From the NCBI GenBank assembly GCA_964417925.1, contig CAYQJV010000023.1, positions 1 to 24,029 of the forward strand: a DNA stretch of 24,029 bases. Direction: 5' to 3'. This stretch comes from CAYQJV01 sp964417925 (GTDB lineage: Bacteria > Hydrothermota > Tepidihabitantia > B3-TA06 > CAYQJV01). How positions within the stretch are numbered: position 1 is the stretch's first letter; each line of letters opens with the position of its first letter. Positions 14,803 to 22,639 of this stretch are shown here, piece after piece. The translations under genes and the position numbers were made by a program. The notes below the pieces were generated by a model, which ran no database searches, was not told where the DNA came from, and saw only the letters and a program-made list of their open reading frames with translations.

Positions 14803-15210
14803 ATGAGAGGAGTGATAAAAATACTGGTTTTGGGTATGGTGGTAATGGTTGTAGCCCAGCCTTCTTATGATGAGAAGTGGAAAGGAGAGGGAACAGGTAG
14901 TGTGGTGGTGGATGGAAATACAATTCATCCATGGGCTCGCTGGACTGCCTGGATTGAGAATGATTATACTCCAGGTAAGGATACAATCTGGGGAGTATGG
15001 CATGATACTGTAACAGACGCATATGGAAACATATATGGGCATAGAAATGAGTCAAACGGGTATGCAGAAGGAAAATGGGACTGTGTTAATTACGATGTAG
15101 AAGGAAGATGGACAGGAATTTTCATCAATGATAGCTGTTATGGGAATTGGTTGATTACCTCTGGTGCTTCAGGAAATGGAAGTTGGTGGGGACACAGGGA
15201 AGAACCATAA
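14803..15210 (+). CDS. small secreted beta-rich protein
   Basis: This 135-aa protein begins MRGVIKILVLGMVVMVVAQP, a clear Sec signal peptide with likely cleavage after the Ala at about 18. The mature part is rich in Trp, Gly, Asn and Asp: YDEKWKGEGTGSVVV, WARWTAWIEND, YAEGKWDCVNYDVEGRW, YGNWLITSG and GNGSWWGHREE. The regular G-x-W spacing suggests a small beta barrel or meander; two Cys residues may form a disulfide. There is no sorting tail. Family not recognised. It is followed after a hairpin by the 868-aa secreted protein gene, so the two probably share a transcript. Confidence 0.6.
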   Translation: MRGVIKILVLGMVVMVVAQPSYDEKWKGEGTGSVVVDGNTIHPWARWTAWIENDYTPGKDTIWGVWHDTVTDAYGNIYGHRNESNGYAEGKWDCVNYDVEGRWTGIFINDSCYGNWLITSGASGNGSWWGHREEP

Positions 15211-15211
15211 C

Positions 15212-15236
15212 ACAGGAGGGGGTAATCCCCTCCTGT
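15212..15236 (+). promoter_or_regulatory. G/C hairpin between secreted-protein genes
   Basis: ACAGGAGGGG (15212-15221) and CCCCTCCTGT (15227-15236) form a perfect 10-bp stem with a five-base loop, two bases after the stop of the small secreted protein gene. There is no T-run, so it is not a classical terminator. The CCCC of the 3' arm can also pair with the AGGGGG ribosome site at about 15238-15243 of the next gene, giving two exclusive folds. Confidence 0.7.
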
Positions 15237-15251
15237 AAGGGGGTGATATCC

Positions 15252-17858
15252 ATGTTAATATTTTTAGTTTCTATGATTATAAAAAATGATTTTCTTGTGT
15301 CCAAGGATAATTCATGCCCTTCTATTAAAAGCATGGTTTTTGGTGTAGAAATGAAAAACGGGTATGTAATTACATGGAGGGATGGAAGAGGTGGTGTAAT
15401 AGGATGGGAGTATTTTCCTCGGTGTCAGGAGATATATTTTCAGGATTTTGATTCTCTGAGAATTAGAAGAGGAAAAAATAAACGTGTTGAAACATCTCCA
15501 GAATGGAAGGAAAGATACTTTGGAGGTGTTGGAGATTTTAAAGATGCATTATCTTTTGTATGGAATGAAGGACCAGCGATAGGACATCCAGAGATTCATG
15601 ATACCATGGGAACCATTTACTTCTGTGAGTATGATAACAAGGGGAATATGGTGATAAAACCTAAAAAACTCATTGACCATAATGATATTTCTATTTATCC
15701 ATCTTGTCCAGTATATTATTCTACCAATGGATGTGACAAAGGACTTTTATGTTTTGGGAAAGAGAGAGGAGATGAAACAAGTTTTTATGCTCTGGTTATT
15801 GATTCTGTTGGAGAGATTCTTCTTCCTCTATTTCTTGTGGATGCAGTTTCTGGGTCCCATCCAATTGCAAGGGGAGCAATATCAGATAAATATTTTGCAA
15901 TATTTTACTCCACCACTTTCAGTCCTGCCATTTCCAGGATGAAGGTCTATTCAATTGATGGAAAGGAGATTGATAGGATAGTTTTTGAAGAAAGTTTCGA
16001 GCCTTCTTCCATTGAAATAATTTTTGATACGATTTATGTGGTGTGGAGTCCGTATTTTTATGATAGGGGTGAAGAGCTATGGTTGGAGAAGTATGTGGTT
16101 AAGGATGATGGTGTTGAAAGAGTATTTCAGGAGGTTTTGATGAATAGATATCCAGCAAATATGCAGGTATCTATGGGATGGTGGGTTCAAGATGGAGGTT
16201 CAATAGAGGTTCCTTCTCTGGTTGTGATGACCGCATGGCATGACTGGGATGAGAAGAAGATAAAGTGCAGGGTGTATTCTGCACTTGGGGAGGAACTGGG
16301 AAGTGGTTCTTTTTCTCCATCTGTTTCTGATACTGCGACTCCTGATTTTTCTCTTTTCTATGGTGCAGGAAGGTTTCACATAGCATATGTTGATGACAGT
16401 AACCGGGTGATTGATGTTGCAACATATCTTACTCCTGATACCGAGCTTGTGTTTGCAGGTCCTCAGGTTGTAAGTGATGATACCTGTGGCAGGGGATGGA
16501 GTGATGCAAGGCTTGCAGTAAACAGCAATGGAGACTTTGCAATTTGTTACTGGTGCTATTATTACGATAGTCTGCGTGCTTTTGTGAAATTTTTTGATCA
16601 AAATGGAGAGGAACTTTCAGAAGAGATTGAGGTTCCTCTTCGTTTCACAAGGTTTACCAATGTAACGATGGCTATGGATGATGAGAGAAATTTGATGATA
16701 ATACATGCTCCTGAGGTTCTGGAAAAAAATGAGAATGGTCGTCCCACAAGGGTAAGGTATTATGGGGTTATTGTTAATCCCTCTGGAGAGGTCAAAAAGT
16801 TTACCATAGGGGAGTATCCACCTGATGAGTTTTACATGTCCTGGCATAGTTATGTTGCATGTAATTCTAAAGGGGATTTTCTTATACTCTGGTGTCATTT
16901 TCCTGGAGGGGATGGTCCTGAAAATGTTATAAGGGGCAGGTTTTTTGATGCAAATGGAAGACCAAAGACAGATGTTTTTACTCTCAAGTTTCCTCTTGGA
17001 CCCATAATGCCCACTGGGGCTGATGTTTTTGAGGATGGAGGGGCGGTTGTAGGAGCTGCAATGCCAAATGCTGCAGAATCATGGGCAATTGTAATAGACA
17101 GCACCGGTAATCCTTTAACAGGATTGATAGGGTTTATATCTACCTATCCTGTTATTGCCTGTGATGGAAAAAATAGATGGGTGATGGCAGGATTAGATGT
17201 AAAGCCAAACTACATGGTTTTTGATAGAGAGGGGAATGTGATAAAGTATTTGCAGGTGATAGATGCATATACATTTAAGTGGCCATCCCCAATTTTCCCT
17301 CAGCAGTTGTGGTGTGGTATGGATACATCAGGAAGGTTTATAATTTACTGGACAGATTTTACTGAGGATGCAAATCCTGATGTAAGGGCACAGATATTTT
17401 CAAGGGATGGTGACCCGGTATCAGAGATATTTGAGGTTCATAATCCTGATGCATTTCCTTATGAGTATCAGCTTTCTACCTGGCAGGGACTTGGAGTGAC
17501 ATCGGATAGGATTTATTTTATGTGGCTTGACAATCGCAGGATAAAGGGCTGGGACATATATGCAAAGGTAACGGACTGGGACTATCCAACAGGAATTAAA
17601 GAAAAGAGAGAAAGTAAAGATTTAGATATAGAGTATCTGGGAACTCATATTTTAATAAGTTTTTCCCTTTCTTTCCCTCAGGATTTATCTATTAAACTTT
17701 ATGATGTTTCAGGAAGAGTGATAAAGAGCATCTTTTTAAAGGCAAAGAAAGGAGAAAACACAATTGAGATAGAAAAGGATTTTCCTCCTGGAGTGTATTT
17801 TTTGAGGATAGAAGGAAAGAAAATAATAAAAAAGGAAAAAGTTATTATCATGAAATAG
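15252..17858 (+). CDS. large secreted beta-propeller-like protein with T9SS-type tail
   Basis: Starting at ATG 15252, eight to ten bases after AGGGGGTG, the protein is 868 aa. The frame is open further back but overlaps the preceding gene and lacks a ribosome site there. MLIFLVSMIIKNDFLVS is a weak export signal. The body has many strand-turn units of the type FDQNGEELSEE, VNPSGEVKKF, FDANGRPKTD and FSRDGDPVSEI, as in WD40/Kelch-like surface propellers. The C-terminus carries a type A sorting tail: IKLYDVSGRVIKS, then PPGVYFLRIEGKK and a final KVIIMK. Expected to be secreted across the outer membrane by a type IX system and attached to the surface; no T9SS genes are in the window. Confidence 0.7.
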   Translation: MLIFLVSMIIKNDFLVSKDNSCPSIKSMVFGVEMKNGYVITWRDGRGGVIGWEYFPRCQEIYFQDFDSLRIRRGKNKRVETSPEWKERYFGGVGDFKDALSFVWNEGPAIGHPEIHDTMGTIYFCEYDNKGNMVIKPKKLIDHNDISIYPSCPVYYSTNGCDKGLLCFGKERGDETSFYALVIDSVGEILLPLFLVDAVSGSHPIARGAISDKYFAIFYSTTFSPAISRMKVYSIDGKEIDRIVFEESFEPSSIEIIFDTIYVVWSPYFYDRGEELWLEKYVVKDDGVERVFQEVLMNRYPANMQVSMGWWVQDGGSIEVPSLVVMTAWHDWDEKKIKCRVYSALGEELGSGSFSPSVSDTATPDFSLFYGAGRFHIAYVDDSNRVIDVATYLTPDTELVFAGPQVVSDDTCGRGWSDARLAVNSNGDFAICYWCYYYDSLRAFVKFFDQNGEELSEEIEVPLRFTRFTNVTMAMDDERNLMIIHAPEVLEKNENGRPTRVRYYGVIVNPSGEVKKFTIGEYPPDEFYMSWHSYVACNSKGDFLILWCHFPGGDGPENVIRGRFFDANGRPKTDVFTLKFPLGPIMPTGADVFEDGGAVVGAAMPNAAESWAIVIDSTGNPLTGLIGFISTYPVIACDGKNRWVMAGLDVKPNYMVFDREGNVIKYLQVIDAYTFKWPSPIFPQQLWCGMDTSGRFIIYWTDFTEDANPDVRAQIFSRDGDPVSEIFEVHNPDAFPYEYQLSTWQGLGVTSDRIYFMWLDNRRIKGWDIYAKVTDWDYPTGIKEKRESKDLDIEYLGTHILISFSLSFPQDLSIKLYDVSGRVIKSIFLKAKKGENTIEIEKDFPPGVYFLRIEGKKIIKKEKVIIMK

Positions 17859-17977
17859 GTACATTTTTGCTAAAATTTTTGATGGGAAGGAGGTCAAAAA
17901 GATAAAGAAAAATCTGAAAAGTTTTAAAGAGATAGTGTAACAGCATTAAAAAATTTTTTAATAAAATTATGATGAGG

Positions 17978-18147
17978 GTAAAAGACCTTGACAAGTTAAA
18001 AGCAATGAGCGAGAGGTGGTGGAGAGGCGTTTACGAATAAATGAGGGATACTTTTGGTGTTGCAAGGTCATTGCCTCCTTTAAGAGATTTGTTAGAGAAA
18101 TGGGTAAAAAATAAAATCCAGTCCAAAATGTTATGAAATTCTACATT
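17978..18147 (+). mobile_element. coding relic of unidentified element, copy 2
   Basis: The gap 17859-18145 has no intact gene. Its 3' part reads ARSLPPLRDLLEKWVKNKIQ then SKML, stop, NST. At 18101-18147 it matches 21224-21270 at about 43 of 47 bases; the codon changes include a synonymous AAA/AAG, a conservative Ile/Leu and a TGA/TGG, so the match descends from coding sequence. A 16-bp A/T palindrome lies at 17946-17961. Confidence 0.4.
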
Positions 18148-18173
18148 GACTTTTTGATTTTCTATCATATAAT
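18146..18173 (+). promoter_or_regulatory. promoter of duplicated unit, copy A
   Basis: TTGACT (18146-18151), a 16-bp spacer and TATAAT (18168-18173) precede the 81-aa ORF. Transcription would start near 18180, leaving AAAGGGG (18196-18202) and the ATG at 18210 inside the mRNA. The -35 box directly abuts the relic element. Confidence 0.7.
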
Positions 18174-18209
18174 TATGCGGAAGTTAATTAACCTAAAAGG
18201 GGTAAAGAT

Positions 18210-18455
18210 ATGAGAAATTTCCTTCTCTTATTAGATACAAGTCTTTTTTGGGGTGTAAGATTCTTAGGTGAAGGGAATCATACTATAAAAGATGTTTTTA
18301 GAAAGATATATTTTATAGGAAATCGTAATAAGTTTCTAAAAAACATTCTTTTTTCCCACATTTCCTTTGTTTTAAAAGGTAAAATTGGGAATATGAATGG
18401 AAAGAATAGAAGTTTATGTTGGAGAGAAAAGTTTGAAATAGAAGGAGGTGGGTGA
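18210..18455 (+). CDS. 81-aa ORF of duplicated unit, copy A
   Basis: The ORF opens MRNFLLLLDTSLFWGVRFLG and ends WREKFEIEGGG. It has a promoter 37 bases upstream and AAAGGGG seven bases before the ATG, so translation is plausible. The product is basic with a hydrophobic start and no known motif. Against it being a real protein, the whole leader, coding or not, is nearly identical between the two copies, so conservation says nothing about coding. It could be a leader peptide or part of a long 5' untranslated region. Confidence 0.35.
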   Translation: MRNFLLLLDTSLFWGVRFLGEGNHTIKDVFRKIYFIGNRNKFLKNILFSHISFVLKGKIGNMNGKNRSLCWREKFEIEGGG

Positions 18456-18541
18456 TTTTTGATATCAGGGGCATAAAGGTTAAAAAAACATTATTATTTA
18501 CGTTAAAGAAGGAGGAAAATTTATTTAAAAAGGAGGAGAAA

Positions 18542-19816
18542 ATGGATAAGATCAAAAGGTTTTTACTCATTGTAGGGTTTTTAGGAGGATCTCTTAATGC
18601 AGACTGGATGAAAACATATGGAGGAGAGGATTGGGATTGGGGGTACTGTGTTATAGAGACCAGAGATGGAGGATACTTAATAACGGGGACTACACGCTCA
18701 TTTGGTGCAGGAAGAGGAGATGTATGGCTTATCAAAACTGATTCAGCAGGAGATACATTGTGGACAAAAACATATGGAGGAGAGTATTCGGATGAAGGGT
18801 ACTGTGTTATAGAGACTCAAGACGGAGGATACTTAATAACAGGATATACATGGTCATTTGGCGTAGGAGAAGTAGATGTATGGCTTATCAAAACTGATTC
18901 AGCAGGAGATACATTGTGGACAAAAACATATGGAGGAGAGGATGAGGAAGTGGGGTATTGTGTCATAGAGACCCAAGATGGAGGATACTTAATAACAGGG
19001 GAGAGATACCCATTTGGCGCAGCATGGAGTGATGTATGGCTTATCAAAACTGATTCAGCAGGAGATACATTGTGGACAAAAACATATGGAGGAGAGGATT
19101 CGGATGCAGGATATTCTGTCATAGAGACCCAAGACGGAGGATACTTAATAACAGGATATACATACTCATTTGGCGCAGGAGGAGATGTATGGCTTATTAA
19201 GACAGATGCAGCGGGAGACACATTGTGGACAAAAACATATGGAGGAGAGGATGAGGATTGGGGTGAATGTGTTATAGAGACTCAAGACGGAGGATACTTA
19301 ATAACAGGATATACATACTCATTTGGCGCAGGAAGAGGAAATGTATGGCTTATCAAAACTGATTCAGCGGGAGATACATTGTGGACAAAAACATATGGAG
19401 GAGAGGATTGGGATGAAGGACGTTCTGTTATAGAGACCAGAGACGGAGGATACTTAATAACAGGATGTACACGCTCATTTGGCGCAGGTGAGACAGACCT
19501 GCTCCTTATAAAAGTGGAGCCTTCTTCAAAAATTAAGGAAGATGTTGGAATAAAAGAAAAACAACTTTTACACATTTATCCAAATCCAGCAAGTAGGTTT
19601 ACGATTATTAAATACAAGGTACCTGTACCTGGAGAGGTTTCATTAAGGGCGTATACTGCAGATGGCAGGCTGGTAAAAAGTTTTGTTGAGGGATATAAAA
19701 GCAAGGGTATTTATGAAACAAAATGGGATTTAGAAGGAGTTTCAGCAGGTATTTATTTTTTAAGACTTAAAACCCCAAAATGTCTTTTAACAAAAAGGCT
19801 CATTGTGATGAGGTAA
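18542..19816 (+). CDS. secreted KTYGG-repeat beta-propeller protein with T9SS tail (six repeats)
   Basis: ATG 18542 follows AAGGAGGAG closely; an in-frame GTG at 18452 would add a non-signal extension. The 424-aa protein starts MDKIKRFLLIVGFLGGSLNA, a signal peptide, then carries six repeats of about 52 residues built on KTYGGED, YCVIETQDGGYLITG, SFGAG, DVWLIKTDSAGDTLWT. Six blades would close a propeller. The tail has IYPNPASRFTIIKYK, then YTADGRLVKSF, then SAGIYFLRLKT and a basic end, a type A T9SS sorting domain. Likely a surface or secreted protein; the ligand is unknown. The paralogue at 20232 has three repeats. Confidence 0.75.
   Translation: MDKIKRFLLIVGFLGGSLNADWMKTYGGEDWDWGYCVIETRDGGYLITGTTRSFGAGRGDVWLIKTDSAGDTLWTKTYGGEYSDEGYCVIETQDGGYLITGYTWSFGVGEVDVWLIKTDSAGDTLWTKTYGGEDEEVGYCVIETQDGGYLITGERYPFGAAWSDVWLIKTDSAGDTLWTKTYGGEDSDAGYSVIETQDGGYLITGYTYSFGAGGDVWLIKTDAAGDTLWTKTYGGEDEDWGECVIETQDGGYLITGYTYSFGAGRGNVWLIKTDSAGDTLWTKTYGGEDWDEGRSVIETRDGGYLITGCTRSFGAGETDLLLIKVEPSSKIKEDVGIKEKQLLHIYPNPASRFTIIKYKVPVPGEVSLRAYTADGRLVKSFVEGYKSKGIYETKWDLEGVSAGIYFLRLKTPKCLLTKRLIVMR
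18610..19500 (+). repeat. six 156-bp coding repeats
   Basis: Starts of AAAACATATGGAGGAGAG fall near 18610, 18766, 18922, 19078, 19231 and 19387: steps of 156 bp except one of 153, where a codon is missing. The units are nearly identical in DNA, including codon choice, which points to recent expansion or gene conversion. Confidence 0.88.
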
Positions 19817-19832
19817 AATGCTAATTAAAAGC

Positions 19833-19860
19833 TTGACTTTTTGATTTTCTATCATAGAAT
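19833..19860 (+). promoter_or_regulatory. promoter of duplicated unit, copy B
   Basis: TTGACT (19833-19838) and TAGAAT (19855-19860) are 16 bp apart. Compared with copy A the -10 box has T to G at its third base, which should weaken it. Confidence 0.6.
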
Positions 19861-19897
19861 TATGCGGAAGTTAATTTAACCTAAAAGGGATAAGGAT

Positions 19898-20143
19898 ATG
19901 AGAAATTTTCTTCTCTTATTAGATATAAGTCTTTTTTGGGGTGTAAGATTCTTAGGTGAAGGGAATCATACTATAAAAGATGTTTTTAGAAAGATATATT
20001 TTATAGGAAATCGTAATAAGTTTCTAAAAAACATTCTTTTTTCCCACATTTCCTTTGTTTTAAAAGGTAAAATTGGGAATATGAATGGAAAGAATAGAAG
20101 TTTATGTTGGAGAGAAAAGTTTGAAATAGAAGGAGGTGGGTGA
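19898..20143 (+). CDS. 81-aa ORF of duplicated unit, copy B
   Basis: Identical to the copy A ORF except for one silent change and Thr10 to Ile, at two bases in all. AAAGGGA stands before the ATG. Whether it is translated is as uncertain as for copy A. It is followed by an 88-bp leader with two GGAGG sites before the propeller gene. Confidence 0.33.
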   Translation: MRNFLLLLDISLFWGVRFLGEGNHTIKDVFRKIYFIGNRNKFLKNILFSHISFVLKGKIGNMNGKNRSLCWREKFEIEGGG

Positions 20144-20231
20144 TTTTTGATATCAGGGGCATAAAGGTTAAAAAAACATTATTATTTACGTTAAAGAAGG
20201 AGGAAAAAATTTATTTAAAAAGGAGGAGAAA

Positions 20232-21041
20232 ATGGATAAGATCAAAAGGTTTTTGCTCATTGTAGGGTTTTTAGGATGTTTTTCTCTTAATGCAGACTGG
20301 ATGAAAACATATGGAGGAGAGGATTATGATCGGGGCCATTGTGTTATAGAGACTAAGGATGGAGGGTATTTAATAGTAGGATCTACCGAATCTTTTGGTG
20401 AGGGATATGATGATGTATGGCTTATCAAGACGGATGAGAATGGAGATACATTATGGACAAGGACATATGGAAAAGAAGAGTATAGTGAGGGTGGGAATTG
20501 GGTTATTGAGACTACAGATGGGGGATATGCAATAACTGGATGCACTGCTGGTACTCGAGAAGGTGATGTATGGCTTATCAAAACAGATGAGAATGGAGAT
20601 ACATTATGGACAAGGACATATGGAGGAGAGGGTTGGGATACAGGAAGTAAAATTATAGAGACTAAGGATGGAGGGTATTTAATAGTAGGATCTACACTTT
20701 CTCTTTCAGGGAAAGGGGAGGATGTTATCCTTATAAAGGTTGATCCCACGACAGGTGTTAAAGAAGGGGTAGAAAATAAGAGAAGACATTTTTTACACAT
20801 TTATCCAAATCCAGCGGGTAGGTTTACGATTATTAAGTACAAGGTGCCTGTTTCTGGAGAGGTTTCATTAAGGGTATATACTGCAGATGGCAGGCTGGTG
20901 AAAAGTTTTGTTGAGGGATATAAAAGCAAGGGTATTTATGAAACAAAATGGAATTTAGAGGGAGTTTCAGCAGGTATTTATTTTTTAAGACTTAAAACCC
21001 CAGAATGCCTTTTAACAAAAAGGCTCATTGTGGTGAGGTAA
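20232..21041 (+). CDS. secreted KTYGG-repeat protein with T9SS tail (three repeats)
   Basis: The ATG follows AAAAAGGAGGAGAAA. The 269-aa protein opens MDKIKRFLLIVGFLGCFSLN, a signal peptide that here includes a Cys (a weak lipobox-like GCFS). Only three repeats follow: KTYGGEDYDRG, RTYGKEEYSEG and RTYGGEGWDTG, each with an ETKDGGYLIVG-type strand and DVWLIKTDENGDTLWT. The tail is nearly the same as in the six-repeat paralogue: IYPNPAGRFTIIKYK through SAGIYFLRLKT. Three repeats are too few to close a normal propeller alone, so the protein may assemble as a dimer or have lost repeats. It is the second member of the tandem duplication. Confidence 0.72.
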   Translation: MDKIKRFLLIVGFLGCFSLNADWMKTYGGEDYDRGHCVIETKDGGYLIVGSTESFGEGYDDVWLIKTDENGDTLWTRTYGKEEYSEGGNWVIETTDGGYAITGCTAGTREGDVWLIKTDENGDTLWTRTYGGEGWDTGSKIIETKDGGYLIVGSTLSLSGKGEDVILIKVDPTTGVKEGVENKRRHFLHIYPNPAGRFTIIKYKVPVSGEVSLRVYTADGRLVKSFVEGYKSKGIYETKWNLEGVSAGIYFLRLKTPECLLTKRLIVVR

Positions 21042-21055
21042 AATGCTAATTAAAA

Positions 21056-21277
21056 ACTGAAGAATTTCAAAAAGATATTGGATTGGTATCTCGAAAAAAA
21101 GGTAAATTTATGAATAAAGGCAAGGGCTTTGGGGTCCTTTATCTCGGGCGCCAAAAACAAAGAGGGGTAGGTAAAGTGCGAGGGATTTTATGGAGAAGTT
21201 TAATACAATACTTTTTGAACAGGTGGGTAAAGAATAAACTTCAGTCCAAAATGTTATGGAATTCTACATTTTCTTGA
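21056..21277 (+). pseudogene. coding relic of unidentified element, copy 3
   Basis: An open frame reads TEEFQKDIGLVSRKKGKFMN and ends RWVKNKLQSKMLWNSTFS. An ATG at 21083 gives 64 codons, but no ribosome site or start fits. Its beginning matches the relic at 14277 and its end matches both 14379-14410 and 18101-18147, so it is probably a deletion derivative of a repeated gene, perhaps a transposase. Its last bases supply the -35 box of the promoter for the next gene. Confidence 0.4.
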
Positions 21278-21301
21278 CTTTCTTTAAATTTTGTGTATTT
21301 T
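21274..21301 (+). promoter_or_regulatory. possible promoter of nucleotide-sugar dehydrogenase gene
   Basis: TTGACT (21274-21279), 16 bp, then TATTTT (21296-21301, four of six matches). The -10 box ends eight bases before the ATG at 21310, and there is no Shine-Dalgarno, so the mRNA would be leaderless or nearly so. Confidence 0.45.
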
Positions 21302-21309
21302 TAATTCCT

Positions 21310-22626
21310 ATGGTAGATGAATTAAGAAGAAAAATTGAAGAAAAAAAAGCAGTGGTGGGTATAATAGGGCTTGGGTATGTTGGACTCCCGTTGGTTATTA
21401 CCTTTGCAGAGGAAGGGTTCAGAGTTTATGGGTTTGATATAGACCAGCAGAAAATAGAGAAATTAAAAAGAGGAATTTCCTATATAAAACATATCTCCTC
21501 TGAGAAGATTAAAAAACTTATAGAAAATAATCTTTTTTACCCAACCTCTGACTTTTCAGAATTATCTCAAGTAGATGCGATACTTATATGTGTACCAACT
21601 CCCCTTGATGAACATCTTAATCCTGATCTTTCTTTTATAATAAATACTGCAAAGACAATTTCAAAATATTTAAAAAAGGGGCATATTGTGGTTCTTGAAT
21701 CAAGTACCTATCCTGGGACCACAGAGGAGATTTTAAAACCGATTCTTGAGGAATCAGGACTTTTTGCTCATAAAGATTTTTTCCTTGCTTATTCTCCTGA
21801 AAGAGAGGATCCCAATAATCCCAATTACACTACAAAAACCATACCAAAGGTTGTTGGAGCAAATTCAGAGAACTCTCTTTTACTTGCAAAAACTTTGTAT
21901 GATCAGGTAATTGTGAAAACCGTTCCTGTATCTTCTTCACAGGTGGCAGAGGCAACAAAGATTTTTGAAAATGTTTTCAGGTCTGTAAACATTGCTCTGG
22001 TGAATGAGACCAAGCAGATATTCACCAAGATGGGAATAGATGTGTGGGAGGTGATAGAAGCTGCTTCTACCAAGCCTTTTGGTTTTATGCCTTTTTATCC
22101 TGGACCTGGTCTTGGTGGACATTGTATTCCTATAGATCCTTTTTATTTAACATATAAAGCAAAGGAATATGGGATAACAACGAGGTTTATAGAACTTGCA
22201 GGAGAAATCAACCGCAGTATGCCTGAATGGGTTGTTTATCGTTTGATGGATGTTTTGAATGAATGTGGGAAAAGTTTGAAGGGCTCAAAAATACTTATTC
22301 TTGGAGTTGCTTATAAGAAAAATGTGGATGATATGAGGGAATCCCCTGCTCTTGAATTGATGCATATTCTTTTGCAAAAAGGAGCAGAAGTTGATTACTC
22401 AGATCCTCACATTCCAGAGCTTCCTCCCACCAGGAAATATAAATTCAAGAAAAGAAGTGTTGAACTAACACCTGAAAATTTATCACGATACGATGTCTCT
22501 CTTATAGTGACGGATCACGATGCTTTTGATTATGAAAAGATTGTTAAATACTCAAAAATTGTGGTTGATACAAGAAATGCAACTAAAAATGTTAAGGAGG
22601 GAAGAGAAAAAATAAGAAAAGCATGA
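21310..22626 (+). CDS. nucleotide-sugar dehydrogenase (UDP-GlcNAc/ManNAc/glucose 6-dehydrogenase family)
   Basis: Starting at ATG 21310, where the family N-terminus begins (an in-frame ATG at 21256 lies in the relic), the protein is 438 aa. It oxidises the C6 hydroxyl of a UDP-sugar to a carboxylate in two NAD-dependent steps, feeding surface polysaccharide synthesis. The Rossmann motif is GLGYVGLP (20-27). FENVFRSVNIALVNE carries family catalytic residues, and GLGGHCIPIDPF holds the nucleophile Cys272. ILGVAYKKNVDDMRESPALE begins the third domain. It looks closest to WbpA/WecC-type enzymes, but the sugar cannot be read from the sequence. No other polysaccharide genes are in view; hppA follows 13 bases later. 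Confidence 0.88.
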   Translation: MVDELRRKIEEKKAVVGIIGLGYVGLPLVITFAEEGFRVYGFDIDQQKIEKLKRGISYIKHISSEKIKKLIENNLFYPTSDFSELSQVDAILICVPTPLDEHLNPDLSFIINTAKTISKYLKKGHIVVLESSTYPGTTEEILKPILEESGLFAHKDFFLAYSPEREDPNNPNYTTKTIPKVVGANSENSLLLAKTLYDQVIVKTVPVSSSQVAEATKIFENVFRSVNIALVNETKQIFTKMGIDVWEVIEAASTKPFGFMPFYPGPGLGGHCIPIDPFYLTYKAKEYGITTRFIELAGEINRSMPEWVVYRLMDVLNECGKSLKGSKILILGVAYKKNVDDMRESPALELMHILLQKGAEVDYSDPHIPELPPTRKYKFKKRSVELTPENLSRYDVSLIVTDHDAFDYEKIVKYSKIVVDTRNATKNVKEGREKIRKA

Positions 22627-22639
22627 GAAAGGAGGAAGT

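Larger units (their letters stand above)
18146..21055 (+). repeat. tandem duplication of promoter, 81-aa ORF and propeller gene
   Basis: Copy A runs 18146-19830 and copy B 19833-21055. Each begins TTGACTTTTTGATTTTCTAT and ends with the same 20 bases (19811-19830; 21036-21055) that finish AATGCTAATTAAAA. The 81-aa ORFs differ at two of 246 bases. The non-coding leaders differ slightly, including two extra bases in copy B. The propeller coding regions differ strongly in repeat number and sequence, while their C-terminal tails stay similar. Confidence 0.85.

Noticed and set aside
14674..15055. Two overlapping minus-strand open frames before and within the small secreted gene
   Set aside because: No ribosome site, low-complexity composition, and they oppose a gene with a clear signal peptide.
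18817..19575. Minus-strand repeat proteins opposite the propeller genes
   Set aside because: Shadow frames of the 156-bp coding repeats; the plus strand has the signal peptide, ribosome site and sorting tail.
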